Under the pieces are notes generated by a model. It made no database searches. It saw nothing but the letters and a program-made list of their open reading frames with translations, and was not told the DNA's origin. The position numbers and the translations under genes are program-made. DNA of 64,000 bases from VAXT01 sp963728535 (GTDB lineage Bacteria > Actinomycetota > Thermoleophilia > Gaiellales > Gaiellaceae): NCBI GenBank assembly GCA_963728535.1, contig CAVSKK010000001.1:2542001-2606000 (forward strand), read 5' to 3'. Positions 41,059-49,172 of the stretch are shown here, piece after piece. Each line of letters opens with the position of its first letter. Within the stretch, counting starts at the first letter, position 1.

Positions 41059-42231
41059 TCAGCGCGGAAGCGGTCCGCCGGCCAGCGCGATCACGACGCC
41101 GGTCGCGCCCGCGAGGAGCAGCGTGAGCACGACTCCTCGCCTGAGAGCGAACAGAGCGAGGGCAGCGCCGATGAGGACGCCGTACTGCCAGGGCTCGCTG
41201 AGGGCGCGCGCGAGTGGGATCGCCGTCCCGAGAATGGCGCCGATCGCGGCCGGGCCGGCCCCGTTCAGAAAGCCCTTCGCGTGCTCGTTGTCGCGAAGCC
41301 GGTCGAAGCGTCCGGCGCCGAGCAGCACGAAGGCGAAGGAGGGAGCGAAGGCGACGAGCGCGGCGAGCAGCCCGCCGCCGAGGCCGGCTGCGGCGTAGCC
41401 CACGACCGCAACGGTGTGCACGACCGGGCCCGGGGTGATCTGTCCGAGCGCGACCGCGTTCAGAAACTCGCCGCCGGTCAGCCAGTGGTAGCGGTCGACC
41501 GCGTCGTGCTGCATGAGCGGGATGATCACGAAGCCGCCGCCGTAGGAGAGCGCGCCGACCTTGAGGGCCACCCAGGAGAGTGCGAGGAAACCGCCGCCCG
41601 CCGAGCCCGCCGTGACGAGGAGCGGCAGATGCGCGAAGCCTGAGTCGCTCTGGCCAGGACGCCGGATTGCAAGCTCGAGCAGGCCGCAGCCGAGCAGGAC
41701 GAGCACCAGCCAGGGGCCGATCGTGGCGGCTGCCGCCGCGCCCGCGACGAGATAGGTGAGCCAACGGGCCCGGCTGCGGGACCGGCGCCTGCTGTCCTGG
41801 ATCAAGCTCGAGCCGGCCTGGAGGGCGACCGCTGCGACAGCGGCTCCTGCGCCGGCGCCGGCGCCCAGCACCCAGCGTGGAGGCGAGCCGGCGAGGAAGA
41901 GCGCGGCAAGCGCGAGGATCAGGATCAGTCCGGGGAGGATGAAGCAGGCCCCGCCGACGAGCGCCCCCGTGCGGCCGCGAACCCGCCAGGCGCAGAAGAT
42001 CGCAAGCTGCGTGGAGGCAGGGCCGGGGAGCAGGTTGCAGGCGGCGATCGCGTCCTCGAACTCCTGCGGCTCGAGCCAACCGCGGCGCTTGACGCAGAGG
42101 TCGCGCAGCAGCGCGATATGCGCGGGCGGGCCGCCAAAGCCGAGGCAGCCGATTCGGCCCCACTCGCGCGCGACCGTGAGCAAGCCGGGCCCGCCCGCCG
42201 GGCTCTCGACTGAATGCTCGGCCGGCGTCAT
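41059..42231 (-). CDS. Chromate transporter ChrA family protein
   Basis: The product has 390 residues and about ten hydrophobic segments in two homologous halves. The first half has GCLGFGGPPAHIALLRD, the second GALSYGGGFVIIPLMQHDAV and QITPGPVVHTVAVVGY. The N-terminal half's GPASTQLA and the later G-rich motif are characteristic of the CHR family, which exports chromate or takes up sulfate-like anions. It follows the arsR-arsC gene by 14 bases on the same strand, so it is probably in the same operon and controlled by oxyanion stress. Confidence 0.9.
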   Translation of the reverse strand: MTPAEHSVESPAGGPGLLTVAREWGRIGCLGFGGPPAHIALLRDLCVKRRGWLEPQEFEDAIAACNLLPGPASTQLAIFCAWRVRGRTGALVGGACFILPGLILILALAALFLAGSPPRWVLGAGAGAGAAVAAVALQAGSSLIQDSRRRSRSRARWLTYLVAGAAAAATIGPWLVLVLLGCGLLELAIRRPGQSDSGFAHLPLLVTAGSAGGGFLALSWVALKVGALSYGGGFVIIPLMQHDAVDRYHWLTGGEFLNAVALGQITPGPVVHTVAVVGYAAAGLGGGLLAALVAFAPSFAFVLLGAGRFDRLRDNEHAKGFLNGAGPAAIGAILGTAIPLARALSEPWQYGVLIGAALALFALRRGVVLTLLLAGATGVVIALAGGPLPR

Positions 42232-42245
42232 CGCGGTGACGTCGT

Positions 42246-43028
42246 TCAGCGGGCGGCCCGGGGGAGCTGGATCGTGTGCAGGAGGAAGCGGATGCGCGTC
42301 TCGAGCTCGGCGGCCGTGCGCTCGAAGGCGGGGTAGGTCTCGTCGTCGCTTCCGGGCTCCGCCGCAGGGTCGACGATGCTCCAGTGGATCGCTCGTGGGC
42401 TGCCGGGGAACTCGGGGCAGACCTCGCGCACCCGGTCGCAGAGACTGATGACCTGGTCGAAGCGCTGCTGGCTGAACGTGTCCAGATGCTTCGTCCGGAC
42501 GCCGGAAATGTCGATTCCGAGTGCGTCCATCACCCGCACGGCGTTCGGGTGCAGGCTCTTCGGGCGGCTGCCGGCGCTGAACGCTTCGACCGTCCCGGCG
42601 GATCGCTCGCGCAGCAGTGCCTCGGCGATTTGCGAGCGGGCGCTGTTGCCGGTGCAGAGAAAGAGCACGCGCGGCTTTCGCGAACCCGGCTCAAGCTCGG
42701 TGGCGGGGCGCGGGCCGGGTCTGAGTGCGGGGTGAAGCGCCGCTCCTGCCTCGGCGAGCAGGTCGCCGCACTGGTCGAGGTTGGGGCTGTAGTAGCTGTC
42801 GCGGCCGTCGAACGAGCTGCGATGAACCGAGACCAGCTCCGCGGCCCGCAGCCGTCCGAGGTGGTACGAAACGAGGCTCTGAGGCTGGCCCAGCAAGTCC
42901 ACGAGCTCGCGAACACGACGGTCGCTCCACGCAAGCTCGCGTAGGAGTCGCCAGCGCACCGGATGGCCCGCCAGCGAGAAGACGACGGGCGGCCGCTCCT
43001 CGAAGCCGGTGCTGTGTATAGTCGCCAC
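42246..43028 (-). CDS. ArsR-type regulator fused to arsenate reductase (LMW phosphatase type)
   Basis: The product has 260 residues. The N-terminal winged helix (about 14-95) has HPVRWRLLRELAWSDRRV, VSYHLGRLRAAELV and a following RDSYYSPNL. The C-terminal domain (about 115-255) has the phosphatase-like active site VLFLCTGNSARSQ with CX5R, and a reductase-type C-terminal segment. The protein would both sense arsenical (or antimonite) and reduce arsenate. The GTG at 43028 lies nine bases from a TAATAT -10 element, so the transcript may be leaderless. A CATCAA/TTGATG operator overlaps the promoter. Confidence 0.92.
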   Translation of the reverse strand: MATIHSTGFEERPPVVFSLAGHPVRWRLLRELAWSDRRVRELVDLLGQPQSLVSYHLGRLRAAELVSVHRSSFDGRDSYYSPNLDQCGDLLAEAGAALHPALRPGPRPATELEPGSRKPRVLFLCTGNSARSQIAEALLRERSAGTVEAFSAGSRPKSLHPNAVRVMDALGIDISGVRTKHLDTFSQQRFDQVISLCDRVREVCPEFPGSPRAIHWSIVDPAAEPGSDDETYPAFERTAAELETRIRFLLHTIQLPRAAR

Positions 43029-43034
43029 GTGCAG

Positions 43035-43058
43035 ATATTACATCAAACTAAATTGATG
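43035..43058 (-). promoter_or_regulatory. arsR-arsC promoter and palindromic operator
   Basis: CATCAA (43041-43046) and TTGATG (43053-43058) form a perfect 18-bp palindrome with a 6-base centre, like ArsR/SmtB-family operators. On the minus strand it is followed at once by TAATAT (43040-43035), a good -10 element, and then the GTG start at 43028. Repressor binding would block RNA polymerase. Confidence 0.75.
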
Positions 43059-43099
43059 GACTGGCCACCCGACAGTCCTCAGCGAGGAAAGGAGCAGTC

Positions 43100-43597
43100 G
43101 TGACCATGACCCTTCCGTATCTCGAGCCGCTCACACCACGCGAGCCGGGTGAGCGCGTAGTCCCCGAGCCTCTCCGCCGTGGCGAGCCCGGCGGCCCGCC
43201 CTGCGGCTACTGCAGCGGCCAGACCACTCCGGCCCTTTGGTCGGACGAGAACTGGACGCTCCACGCACCGGTCGGAGGCAGCCTGCCCGGCGCGGTCTGG
43301 CTCGCAAGCCGTGTGCACGTCGACTCGTTCGCCGACCTCCCCGACGCGGCTGCGGCCGATTTCGGACGCGTCGCCGCGCGCGTCGAGCGTGCGATTCTCT
43401 CGCTGGGCGACGTCGGCCGAGTGCACCTCTACCGCTGGGGTGACGGCGGTGCGCATTTCCATGTCTGGTTCATGCCGCGCCCGCTCGGAATGGTCGAGGC
43501 GGCCGGGATGATGCTCCCGCTCTGGGAGGACGTCCTTCCGAACGTGCCGGACGAGGAGCTCGCGGCTGCGGCCGAGCGCGTCGCGGCGGCCATGTGA
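43100..43597 (+). CDS. HIT-fold-like protein with HxHxW motif
   Basis: The protein has 165 residues. A CGYCSG pair at about 35 and the motif GGAHFHVWFMPRP at about 115 resemble HIT-family nucleotide hydrolases, which use H-x-H-x-H. Here the third His is replaced by Phe (HFHVWF). The segment WTLHAPVGGSLPGAVWLASR is close to the phosphate-binding strand. Hydrolysis may be weak or absent. The GTG start follows AGGAAAGGAG. It diverges from the arsR-arsC gene across 71 bases and may share regulation. Confidence 0.65.
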   Translation: MTMTLPYLEPLTPREPGERVVPEPLRRGEPGGPPCGYCSGQTTPALWSDENWTLHAPVGGSLPGAVWLASRVHVDSFADLPDAAAADFGRVAARVERAILSLGDVGRVHLYRWGDGGAHFHVWFMPRPLGMVEAAGMMLPLWEDVLPNVPDEELAAAAERVAAAM

Positions 43598-43637
43598 CGC
43601 CGAGGCCGCGATTACGGTGACGACGTAGGATCGCGGC

Positions 43638-44741
43638 GTGAAAATCAGGGCCGCAGTCCTCGAGGAGTTTGGCACCCCGCTCCGGGTGCAGGAGGTCGAT
43701 CTGGCCGAGCCACAGGCCGGCGAGGTGCTGGTTCGCCTCGCCGCCTGCGGCGTGTGCCACACAGATCTCTACACGGCATCGGGCGCGGATCCGTCCGGGT
43801 ATGCGCCGACCGTGCTCGGCCACGAGGGAGCGGGCGTCGTCGAGAGGGTCGGCGACGGCGTGTCGTCGGTCGTCTCCGGCGACCACGTCGTGACCCTGTT
43901 CAGCCCGCAGTGCCGTGAGTGCGCGCACTGTCTGGACGAGCGGACGAATCTGTGCCTGGCGATCCGCGAGCAGCAAAACAACGGGTTCTTGCCTGACGGG
44001 ACGACGCGGCTCTCGCGCGACGGCCAGCCCATTCGGCACTTCATGGGCACCTCGACTTTCGCGGAATACGCCGTCATGCCCGAGATCGCGCTGGCGAAGA
44101 TCGCGACTGAAGCTCCACTCGAGGAGGCCTGTGTGTTCGCGTGTGGGTACTCGACGGGGCTCGGCGCGGCGCTGAACACGGCGAAGGTGCAGCCCGGCGC
44201 GACCTGTGTCGTCTTCGGCGCCGGCCTCGTCGGCCTCGGCGCGGTGGCGGGCTGCCGGTTGGCCGGCGCAGAGCGGATCGTCGCGGTCGATCTCTCGGCG
44301 GAGCGGCTCGAGCTTGCGCGCGGCCAGGGCGCGACGGAGCTGCTCACCGCGGGCCCCGACACGGTCGAGGAGATCGTCGAGTCGACCGGCGGCTTCGGCG
44401 CCGACTACACGTTCGAGGCCACCGGCCGGGTCGACGTGATGCGGCAGGCAGTCGAAGCGGCGCGTATGGGCTGGGGCCTCGCAACCGTCTGTGGCGTCGC
44501 CGGAAAGGGCGAAACCCTCGACGTCGTTCCGCGGTACCTGATCACGGGCCGCCGAGTGGCCGGGTCGTCATTTGGGGGCGTGAAAGGCCGCGACCAGGTG
44601 CCCGAGCTCGTGGACCGCTGGCTTGGAGGCGAGCTCGACGTCGCGCCACTGATCAGCCACAACCTGACTATCGACGAGGTGAACCACGCCTTCGAGTTGA
44701 TGGAGGCTCAGGACGGCATCCGCTCGGTAATCGAGTTTTGA
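43638..44741 (+). CDS. Zinc-dependent alcohol dehydrogenase (class III-like)
   Basis: The product has 367 residues. The catalytic zinc motif is GVCHTDLYTASG, with GHEGAGVVERVG. Structural zinc is marked by four Cys in CRECAHCLDERTNLC. NAD binding is VVFGAGLVGLGAVAG. The fold and length fit the S-(hydroxymethyl)glutathione or mycothiol-linked formaldehyde dehydrogenase group, but substrate class is not certain. The GTG start at 43638 is preceded by weak RBS. It oxidises an alcohol or thiol adduct with NAD in the cytoplasm. Confidence 0.9.
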   Translation: MKIRAAVLEEFGTPLRVQEVDLAEPQAGEVLVRLAACGVCHTDLYTASGADPSGYAPTVLGHEGAGVVERVGDGVSSVVSGDHVVTLFSPQCRECAHCLDERTNLCLAIREQQNNGFLPDGTTRLSRDGQPIRHFMGTSTFAEYAVMPEIALAKIATEAPLEEACVFACGYSTGLGAALNTAKVQPGATCVVFGAGLVGLGAVAGCRLAGAERIVAVDLSAERLELARGQGATELLTAGPDTVEEIVESTGGFGADYTFEATGRVDVMRQAVEAARMGWGLATVCGVAGKGETLDVVPRYLITGRRVAGSSFGGVKGRDQVPELVDRWLGGELDVAPLISHNLTIDEVNHAFELMEAQDGIRSVIEF

Positions 44742-44874
44742 CCGTCGAGTCTCGGCACTCCGCCCGGACGAGCTGACGGCCAACTCGCGCGCGGCGCGAG
44801 GTAAGAGCGGGCGACCCCCCGGCACTAAGTGACCAATGCCGGCGCCAACTCGACCAACCGAAAGGAACACCGAC

Positions 44875-45582
44875 ATGAGCACCAGATGCGTTTCGCGAGC
44901 AATTCCGATCGCCCTGACGGCTCTCGTCGCCGTCTTCGGCGCCCTTGCCGTTTCGAACGGCATCGACAGGGCCGACGCCAGCGGCAACTCGCCGCACGCG
45001 CAGATGACGATGTCTCACCATTCGCCGATCGCACTAACGGCGAAAGCGGTCGCCCTCCGGACGGACATGCGCAAGCTCTGGGAGGACCACATCACGTGGA
45101 CCCGACTGGCGATCATCAGCCTCGAGAGCGGCACCCCGGACACCGAAGCCACCGTCGGGCGGCTCCTGCGAAACCAGACAGACATTGGGAACGCGATCAA
45201 GCCGTACTACGGCAAGGCTGCGGGTATGGAGCTGACCAGGCAGCTACGCACGCACATCCTGATCGCCGCCGACGTGATCGCGGCTGCGAAAGCCGGCGAC
45301 GGCGCCGCGCTCGCCGAGGCTCAGGCCCGCTGGGTCAAGAATGCCGATCAGATCGCCGCGGTCCTGCACAGCGTCAACCCGCGCTTCTGGAAGCTCCGTG
45401 CAATGAAAGCGGAGATGCACAGGCATCTCGAGCTGACGACGAAGGAAGCCGTCGCCCGGCTCCAGGGAAACTGGGCCGCCGACGTAGCCGCCTACGACAG
45501 CGTGCACGAGCACATCCTGCACATGTCGGACATGCTCTCCGCCGGCATCGTCAAGCAGTTCCCGGCACGCTTCCGCCGTTAG
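44875..45582 (+). CDS. Secreted helical protein of unknown family
   Basis: The protein has 235 residues with a signal or anchor segment (AIPIALTALVAVFGALAVSNG), then a mature part rich in helices and His. DMRKLWEDHITWTRLAIIS and KAEMHRHLELTTKEAVARL are notable and recur as pairs, suggesting two helical hairpins. Several Met/His pairs (QMTMSHHSPI, HEHILHMSDM) could bind copper or another metal. I do not recognise the family. The ATG at 44875 follows GAAAGGA. The sigma-factor gene starts 3 bases after its stop, so they are probably one transcript. Confidence 0.75.
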   Translation: MSTRCVSRAIPIALTALVAVFGALAVSNGIDRADASGNSPHAQMTMSHHSPIALTAKAVALRTDMRKLWEDHITWTRLAIISLESGTPDTEATVGRLLRNQTDIGNAIKPYYGKAAGMELTRQLRTHILIAADVIAAAKAGDGAALAEAQARWVKNADQIAAVLHSVNPRFWKLRAMKAEMHRHLELTTKEAVARLQGNWAADVAAYDSVHEHILHMSDMLSAGIVKQFPARFRR

Positions 45583-45584
45583 AC

Positions 45585-46331
45585 ATGCAGGCAGAAGCGA
45601 CAAGCTCGCTGGGCGTCGGGGAGGTCCTCCGGCGCCCGCGCGCGGCTACCCTGACGCTCGTGGAGCGCGCGACCCCTGCACCGACACTGGCAGCCGCGCC
45701 GGAGACCCTCGATGCCGAGTCGAGCGAGTGGCTGCGGTCCCTTCGCGCCGGCGACGGGGCGACGCGCGACGAGGCGACTGCCCGCCTGCACGCATTGCTG
45801 ATGCGCGCCGCGCGCTTCGAGGTTGCCCGTCGACGGCCGACGCTGCCGCATCTGCGCGGCGACGAGCTCGAAGACATCGCGACCGAGGCCGCCGACGACG
45901 CTCTGATGAGCGTGCTGCGGCGTCTCCCCGATTTCCGCGGCGCCAGCCGTTTCACGACGTGGGCGTACAAGTTCGCCCTGCTCGAGGCGGCGGTCAAGCT
46001 GCGCAAACGCTCCTGGCAGGGCCGCGAGGTGCCGCTCGAGCCCGAGGGGTGGGCCCTCTTCTCGAGCACAGGCCTAGAGCCCGCTGCCGAAGCCGAGCAG
46101 AGCGAGCTCTTGCAGACGCTGCAGACGGCGATCGAAGAGGTGCTGACTCAGCACCAACGCCGCGTACTCGTCGCCCTCGCGGTGAACGGCGTGCCGATCG
46201 ACGTCCTCGCCGAGCGGCTGAACACCAACCGCGGCGCGCTCTACAAGACGCTGCACGACGCCCGGCGGAAGCTGCGCCGGCATCTACAGGAGCGCGGGCT
46301 CGCGCTCGACACCTGGCTGGAGGAGAACTGA
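45585..46331 (+). CDS. ECF-like RNA polymerase sigma factor
   Basis: The product has 248 residues (or 223 from the GTG at 45660). Region 2 is DELEDIATEAADDALMSVLRRL, with FRGASRFTTWAYKFALLEAA as 2.3-2.4. Region 4 is LTQHQRRVLVALAVNGVPI and LAERLNTNRGALYKTLHDA. The stop overlaps the anti-sigma ATG (TGATG), so they are coupled. Unlike the first ECF pair, this one is controlled by a small zinc-finger anti-sigma. The upstream secreted helical protein could be part of its regulon. Confidence 0.85.
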   Translation: MQAEATSSLGVGEVLRRPRAATLTLVERATPAPTLAAAPETLDAESSEWLRSLRAGDGATRDEATARLHALLMRAARFEVARRRPTLPHLRGDELEDIATEAADDALMSVLRRLPDFRGASRFTTWAYKFALLEAAVKLRKRSWQGREVPLEPEGWALFSSTGLEPAAEAEQSELLQTLQTAIEEVLTQHQRRVLVALAVNGVPIDVLAERLNTNRGALYKTLHDARRKLRRHLQERGLALDTWLEEN

Positions 46332-46567
46332 TGACGGAGCGACCCGATCTGAAGCAGGCGCTGGGCCGGCTGCTCGGTCCCGCGGGACCCGAGGTCGGCT
46401 GCGACGAGTGCTTCGAGCAGCTCGACCGCTACGTCGAGCTCGAGCTCGCAGGCCGCGACGCCGACGCGGCGATCCCCGGGCTGCGCGCACACCTCGACGG
46501 CTGCCCTGCCTGCCGCGAGGAGCACGAGAGCCTGCGCGCGCTGGTCGGCGGCGAGCAAGCGCTGTAG
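46331..46567 (+). CDS. Small zinc-finger anti-sigma factor
   Basis: The protein has 78 residues. The ZAS-type motif HxxxCxxC is HLDGCPAC, and an upstream CDECF adds potential ligands. No membrane segment is present, so it acts in the cytoplasm, binding the co-translated sigma factor until a redox or metal signal alters the zinc site. It begins at the ATG that overlaps the sigma stop. Confidence 0.85.
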   Translation: MTERPDLKQALGRLLGPAGPEVGCDECFEQLDRYVELELAGRDADAAIPGLRAHLDGCPACREEHESLRALVGGEQAL

Positions 46568-46612
46568 TCGACTGCGGAGGTAAGACGCGCCGTACCCGCG
46601 ACACAAACGGGT

Positions 46613-47230
46613 ATGGAGCGAACCTTCTGTGGGCTTCCACTGCTGACGGCGCCCGGCCTCGTGATGAGCCCGCGGGTCGCGAGCGAACAGCTCGTCGCTG
46701 CCTCGCTCGAGCTCATCGGCGAGGCGCCCGCGCGGGTCGTCGACGTCGGGACGGGCTCGGGTGCGCTCGCGATCGCGATCGCCTCGGCGGCACCACGTGC
46801 ACAGCTCTGGGCGACCGACACGAGCGCCGACGCCGTCGCCGTCGCGCGGGCGAACGTGGGTCGTCACGGTCTGGCCCATCGCATCACTGTCAGCCACGGA
46901 GACCTACTCCAGCCGGTTCCCGGCGCGGTCGACCTCATCGTCGCGAACCTGCCCTACCTGCCGGCCGCGGAGGCATCGCGGTTCCCGGACCTCGCCGCCG
47001 AGCCGAGCGACGCCGTGTTCGCAGAGGGCGACGGCCTCGAGCCGTACCGGCGGCTGCTCGGCGTTTGCCAAGCACGGTTGAACGAGAGCGGTGCGGTCGT
47101 TATCCAGCTACACCGCCAGGCGCTCTCGGCGACACGCGACGAGCTGCCGCTTCTCCGCGCCGAGCTCGAGGCAGTCCAGCGCTCGGCTGCACGGCTCTCG
47201 GTGCCGCAACCGCTCGCAGCGGCCGCCTGA
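46613..47230 (+). CDS. HemK/PrmC-like SAM-dependent methyltransferase
   Basis: The product has 205 residues. The SAM-binding motif is VVDVGTGSGALAIAIASA, with acidic loop ATDTSADA and motif IV VANLPYLP, a form of (N/D)PPY. The last is typical of enzymes that methylate planar amides, as in PrmC on release factors. The N terminal substrate domain of PrmC is missing, so it may act on a different protein or nucleic acid. ATG at 46613 has no obvious ribosome site, and the GGAGG at 46576 is too far. Confidence 0.8.
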   Translation: MERTFCGLPLLTAPGLVMSPRVASEQLVAASLELIGEAPARVVDVGTGSGALAIAIASAAPRAQLWATDTSADAVAVARANVGRHGLAHRITVSHGDLLQPVPGAVDLIVANLPYLPAAEASRFPDLAAEPSDAVFAEGDGLEPYRRLLGVCQARLNESGAVVIQLHRQALSATRDELPLLRAELEAVQRSAARLSVPQPLAAAA

Positions 47231-47254
47231 CGGCTCGACGGCTCATCAGCTGCG

Positions 47255-47677
47255 TCAATCTTGGAGCGCCGACTCTTGCTCGAGCGTTTCGAGGAAGGCG
47301 CGCGCGGTCTGGATCGGGAACCCTCCTGTGAGACCGAGCAGGTGTCGATCGCCCGAGACGAGCACACCTCGCACGCTCTCGGCCAACGCGAGCAGGTAAT
47401 CGTCATCGGGGTCAGGAGAGCGTTCGGCGGGCGTCGATGGGTCGGGGGCGAGGATCCCGTCGTGTGCAAGTACGGAGATGAACTCAGCTGCTTCCTCAGG
47501 AGAGATGCGCGCCAGCAGCTTCGGGTAAGCCAGCGCTCGTTTCAGCTCTGCGAGCAGCAACGCCGAGACCACAAGATCGAACTCACCGGCGACCCAGCGA
47601 GCGACGATCTGGCCGGGCGCTCCGCTGCGCGAGAGCAGGGCTGCTATGAGGATGTTTGGGTCGAGGACGGCGCGCAC
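47255..47677 (-). CDS. PIN-domain toxin of a VapBC-type module
   Basis: The 140-residue protein starts MRAVLDPNILIAALLSRSG, where Asp6 is the first PIN acidic residue. ELKRALAYPKLL and SPDPDDDYLLALAESVRGVLVSGDRHLLGL give the further acidic residues (Glu, Asp-Asp and Asp). PIN toxins of this COG1569 group cleave RNA. The GTG start abuts the antitoxin stop, so they are translated together. Antitoxin binding keeps it inactive until stress. Confidence 0.85.
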   Translation of the reverse strand: MRAVLDPNILIAALLSRSGAPGQIVARWVAGEFDLVVSALLLAELKRALAYPKLLARISPEEAAEFISVLAHDGILAPDPSTPAERSPDPDDDYLLALAESVRGVLVSGDRHLLGLTGGFPIQTARAFLETLEQESALQD

Positions 47678-47908
47678 TCAGCGCGGGCGCTGTCGCGTTT
47701 CGTGCTGGGCCTCGACGGCGAGTTCCAGCGCGTCGTCCTCGCCGATGTCGTTGCGCTGCCAGAGCCGCTCGAGGAGGTCGAAGCCGAGCTCACGTCGCAG
47801 CGCTTCCTCGATCACTTCGCTGTCGCCTTTGCCTGTCCGTGCGCCGCGCACCTTGACGGCACGGAGCACGTCCTCGTCGATGGTCAATGTTGTGCGTATC
47901 TTCGGCAT
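47678..47908 (-). CDS. Ribbon-helix-helix-type antitoxin
   Basis: The 76-residue protein starts MPKIRTTLTIDEDVLRAVKVRGA, a ribbon-helix-helix strand-helix pattern. It is followed by a GDSEVIEEALRRELG helix and a C-terminal toxin-binding tail. The frame runs upstream to 47944, but the ATG at 47908 matches the fold and leaves an operator just upstream. It neutralises the co-encoded PIN toxin and probably represses its own operon. Confidence 0.8.
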   Translation of the reverse strand: MPKIRTTLTIDEDVLRAVKVRGARTGKGDSEVIEEALRRELGFDLLERLWQRNDIGEDDALELAVEAQHETRQRPR

Positions 47909-47913
47909 CTGAC

Positions 47914-47933
47914 GCATCATAGCATCATGATGC
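47914..47933. promoter_or_regulatory. Repeat/palindrome operator for the toxin-antitoxin operon
   Basis: GCATCAT (47914-47920), one base, then the perfect 12-bp palindrome GCATCATGATGC (47922-47933). It lies five bases upstream of the antitoxin ATG. Short repeated half-sites are the usual target of ribbon-helix-helix antitoxins. The site overlaps the 3' end of the neighbouring ltrA-like gene. Confidence 0.7.
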
Positions 47934-49112
47934 GGAGATGTCATCTGCGCGGGAAACCTGAGAAGCCGGCAGGCGCAGCGCTCGAGTCTGCGCGCGGGCC
48001 TCGCGCCACCAGATGAACTCGTAGGCGTGGAATGCGACCCAGACGGCTGCTACGAGCGCGAGCGCGACGAGCGCCGGCACGACCACGGCGATCGGCCACA
48101 GAAGCGCGCACGCGATCGCCGAGATCAGGCGGCCGCGGCCGAACGTGCGCGCGACGCGCACGCGCAGCGCCACGTACGCGAACAGGTAGAGCGCGGGGCC
48201 GCCACAGAGGCCGAGCGCCGCGATCGTGTCGAGCTCGTCGCCGACATGGGCGAGCGTTGTCTTCAAGGCGAACGCGAAGAGGATGATGCCGGCCACCATC
48301 GGCAGATGGAGATACGTGTAGACATCGCGCGCGAGGGTGATGCGCTCGATGCCGGTTCGGTCGGCAAGCATCTGGCGGCCGCGGATCTGGAAGAAGTCGA
48401 AGTACGCAAGCCAGAACGACATGACCACCACCAGTCCCAGCACGGCGGCGACGATGACGCCGAGGCTGAGTGCGGTGGCTCTCGCTCCGAGGCCGATCGC
48501 AATCAGCGACTCGCCGATCGCGATGATGATGATCAGCCCGTGCCGTTCGACGAAGTGCGCGGGCTCCACGCGCCAGCCGCCCATTCCGACGACCAGCGGC
48601 CCGAGGAACCCCACGGCTAGCGCGACCACCCAGAGCATCGTGCGGAGCCCGCCTTCGGCGAACCCGGCCGCGACGATAAGAGCCGCGCCGACGAGGGCGG
48701 AAGGAGCGATTCGCAGGATCGCCGCGAGCAGGTCTCGGTCGCCGCGTGCTCCAAGCGCGTACAGCGTGAGGTGCATGACGTTCACGATCAGAAAGGCAAC
48801 GCCGAAGACGACGCCGTGCCGGCCGAACGCGTCGGGGACGGCCAGCGCGGCGACGAACATCGCCGCCATCGCGACGAGGATCGCGCCCCAGACCGCTTCG
48901 TCTTCGGGATCGACGGTGTTCGTCAACCAGGCGTAGGCCGCCCACGCCCACCACAGCGCCGTCAGGATCAGGAGGCCGTGTCCGAGCCCGCTCCAGGTCG
49001 GGTCATCCGAAAAGACAGTGGTGACCTGCGTGAACGCGAAGACGAAGACGAGGTCGAAGAACAGCTCGAGCGGAGTGACCCGTTGCTCGCGCTCGACGTG
49101 CTGTTCGCTCAC
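47925..49112 (-). CDS. Low-temperature requirement protein A (LtrA) family membrane protein
   Basis: The product has 395 residues and about ten to twelve membrane segments. It opens with the family motif VTPLELFFDLVFVFAFTQVT and has HFVERHGLIIIIAIGESLIAIG in the middle. The family is widespread but poorly understood, named for a Listeria cold-growth phenotype. Transport is suspected. The C-terminal end overlaps the promoter region of the downstream toxin-antitoxin genes. It lies 60 bases from a divergent regulatory gene. Confidence 0.9.
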   Translation of the reverse strand: MSEQHVEREQRVTPLELFFDLVFVFAFTQVTTVFSDDPTWSGLGHGLLILTALWWAWAAYAWLTNTVDPEDEAVWGAILVAMAAMFVAALAVPDAFGRHGVVFGVAFLIVNVMHLTLYALGARGDRDLLAAILRIAPSALVGAALIVAAGFAEGGLRTMLWVVALAVGFLGPLVVGMGGWRVEPAHFVERHGLIIIIAIGESLIAIGLGARATALSLGVIVAAVLGLVVVMSFWLAYFDFFQIRGRQMLADRTGIERITLARDVYTYLHLPMVAGIILFAFALKTTLAHVGDELDTIAALGLCGGPALYLFAYVALRVRVARTFGRGRLISAIACALLWPIAVVVPALVALALVAAVWVAFHAYEFIWWREARAQTRALRLPASQVSRADDISAS

Positions 49113-49172
49113 AGTCAGACGCTAACGCGGCGGGGGTTGCTTTCGACGCGGCCTCTGTCACCATCGTCAAGA

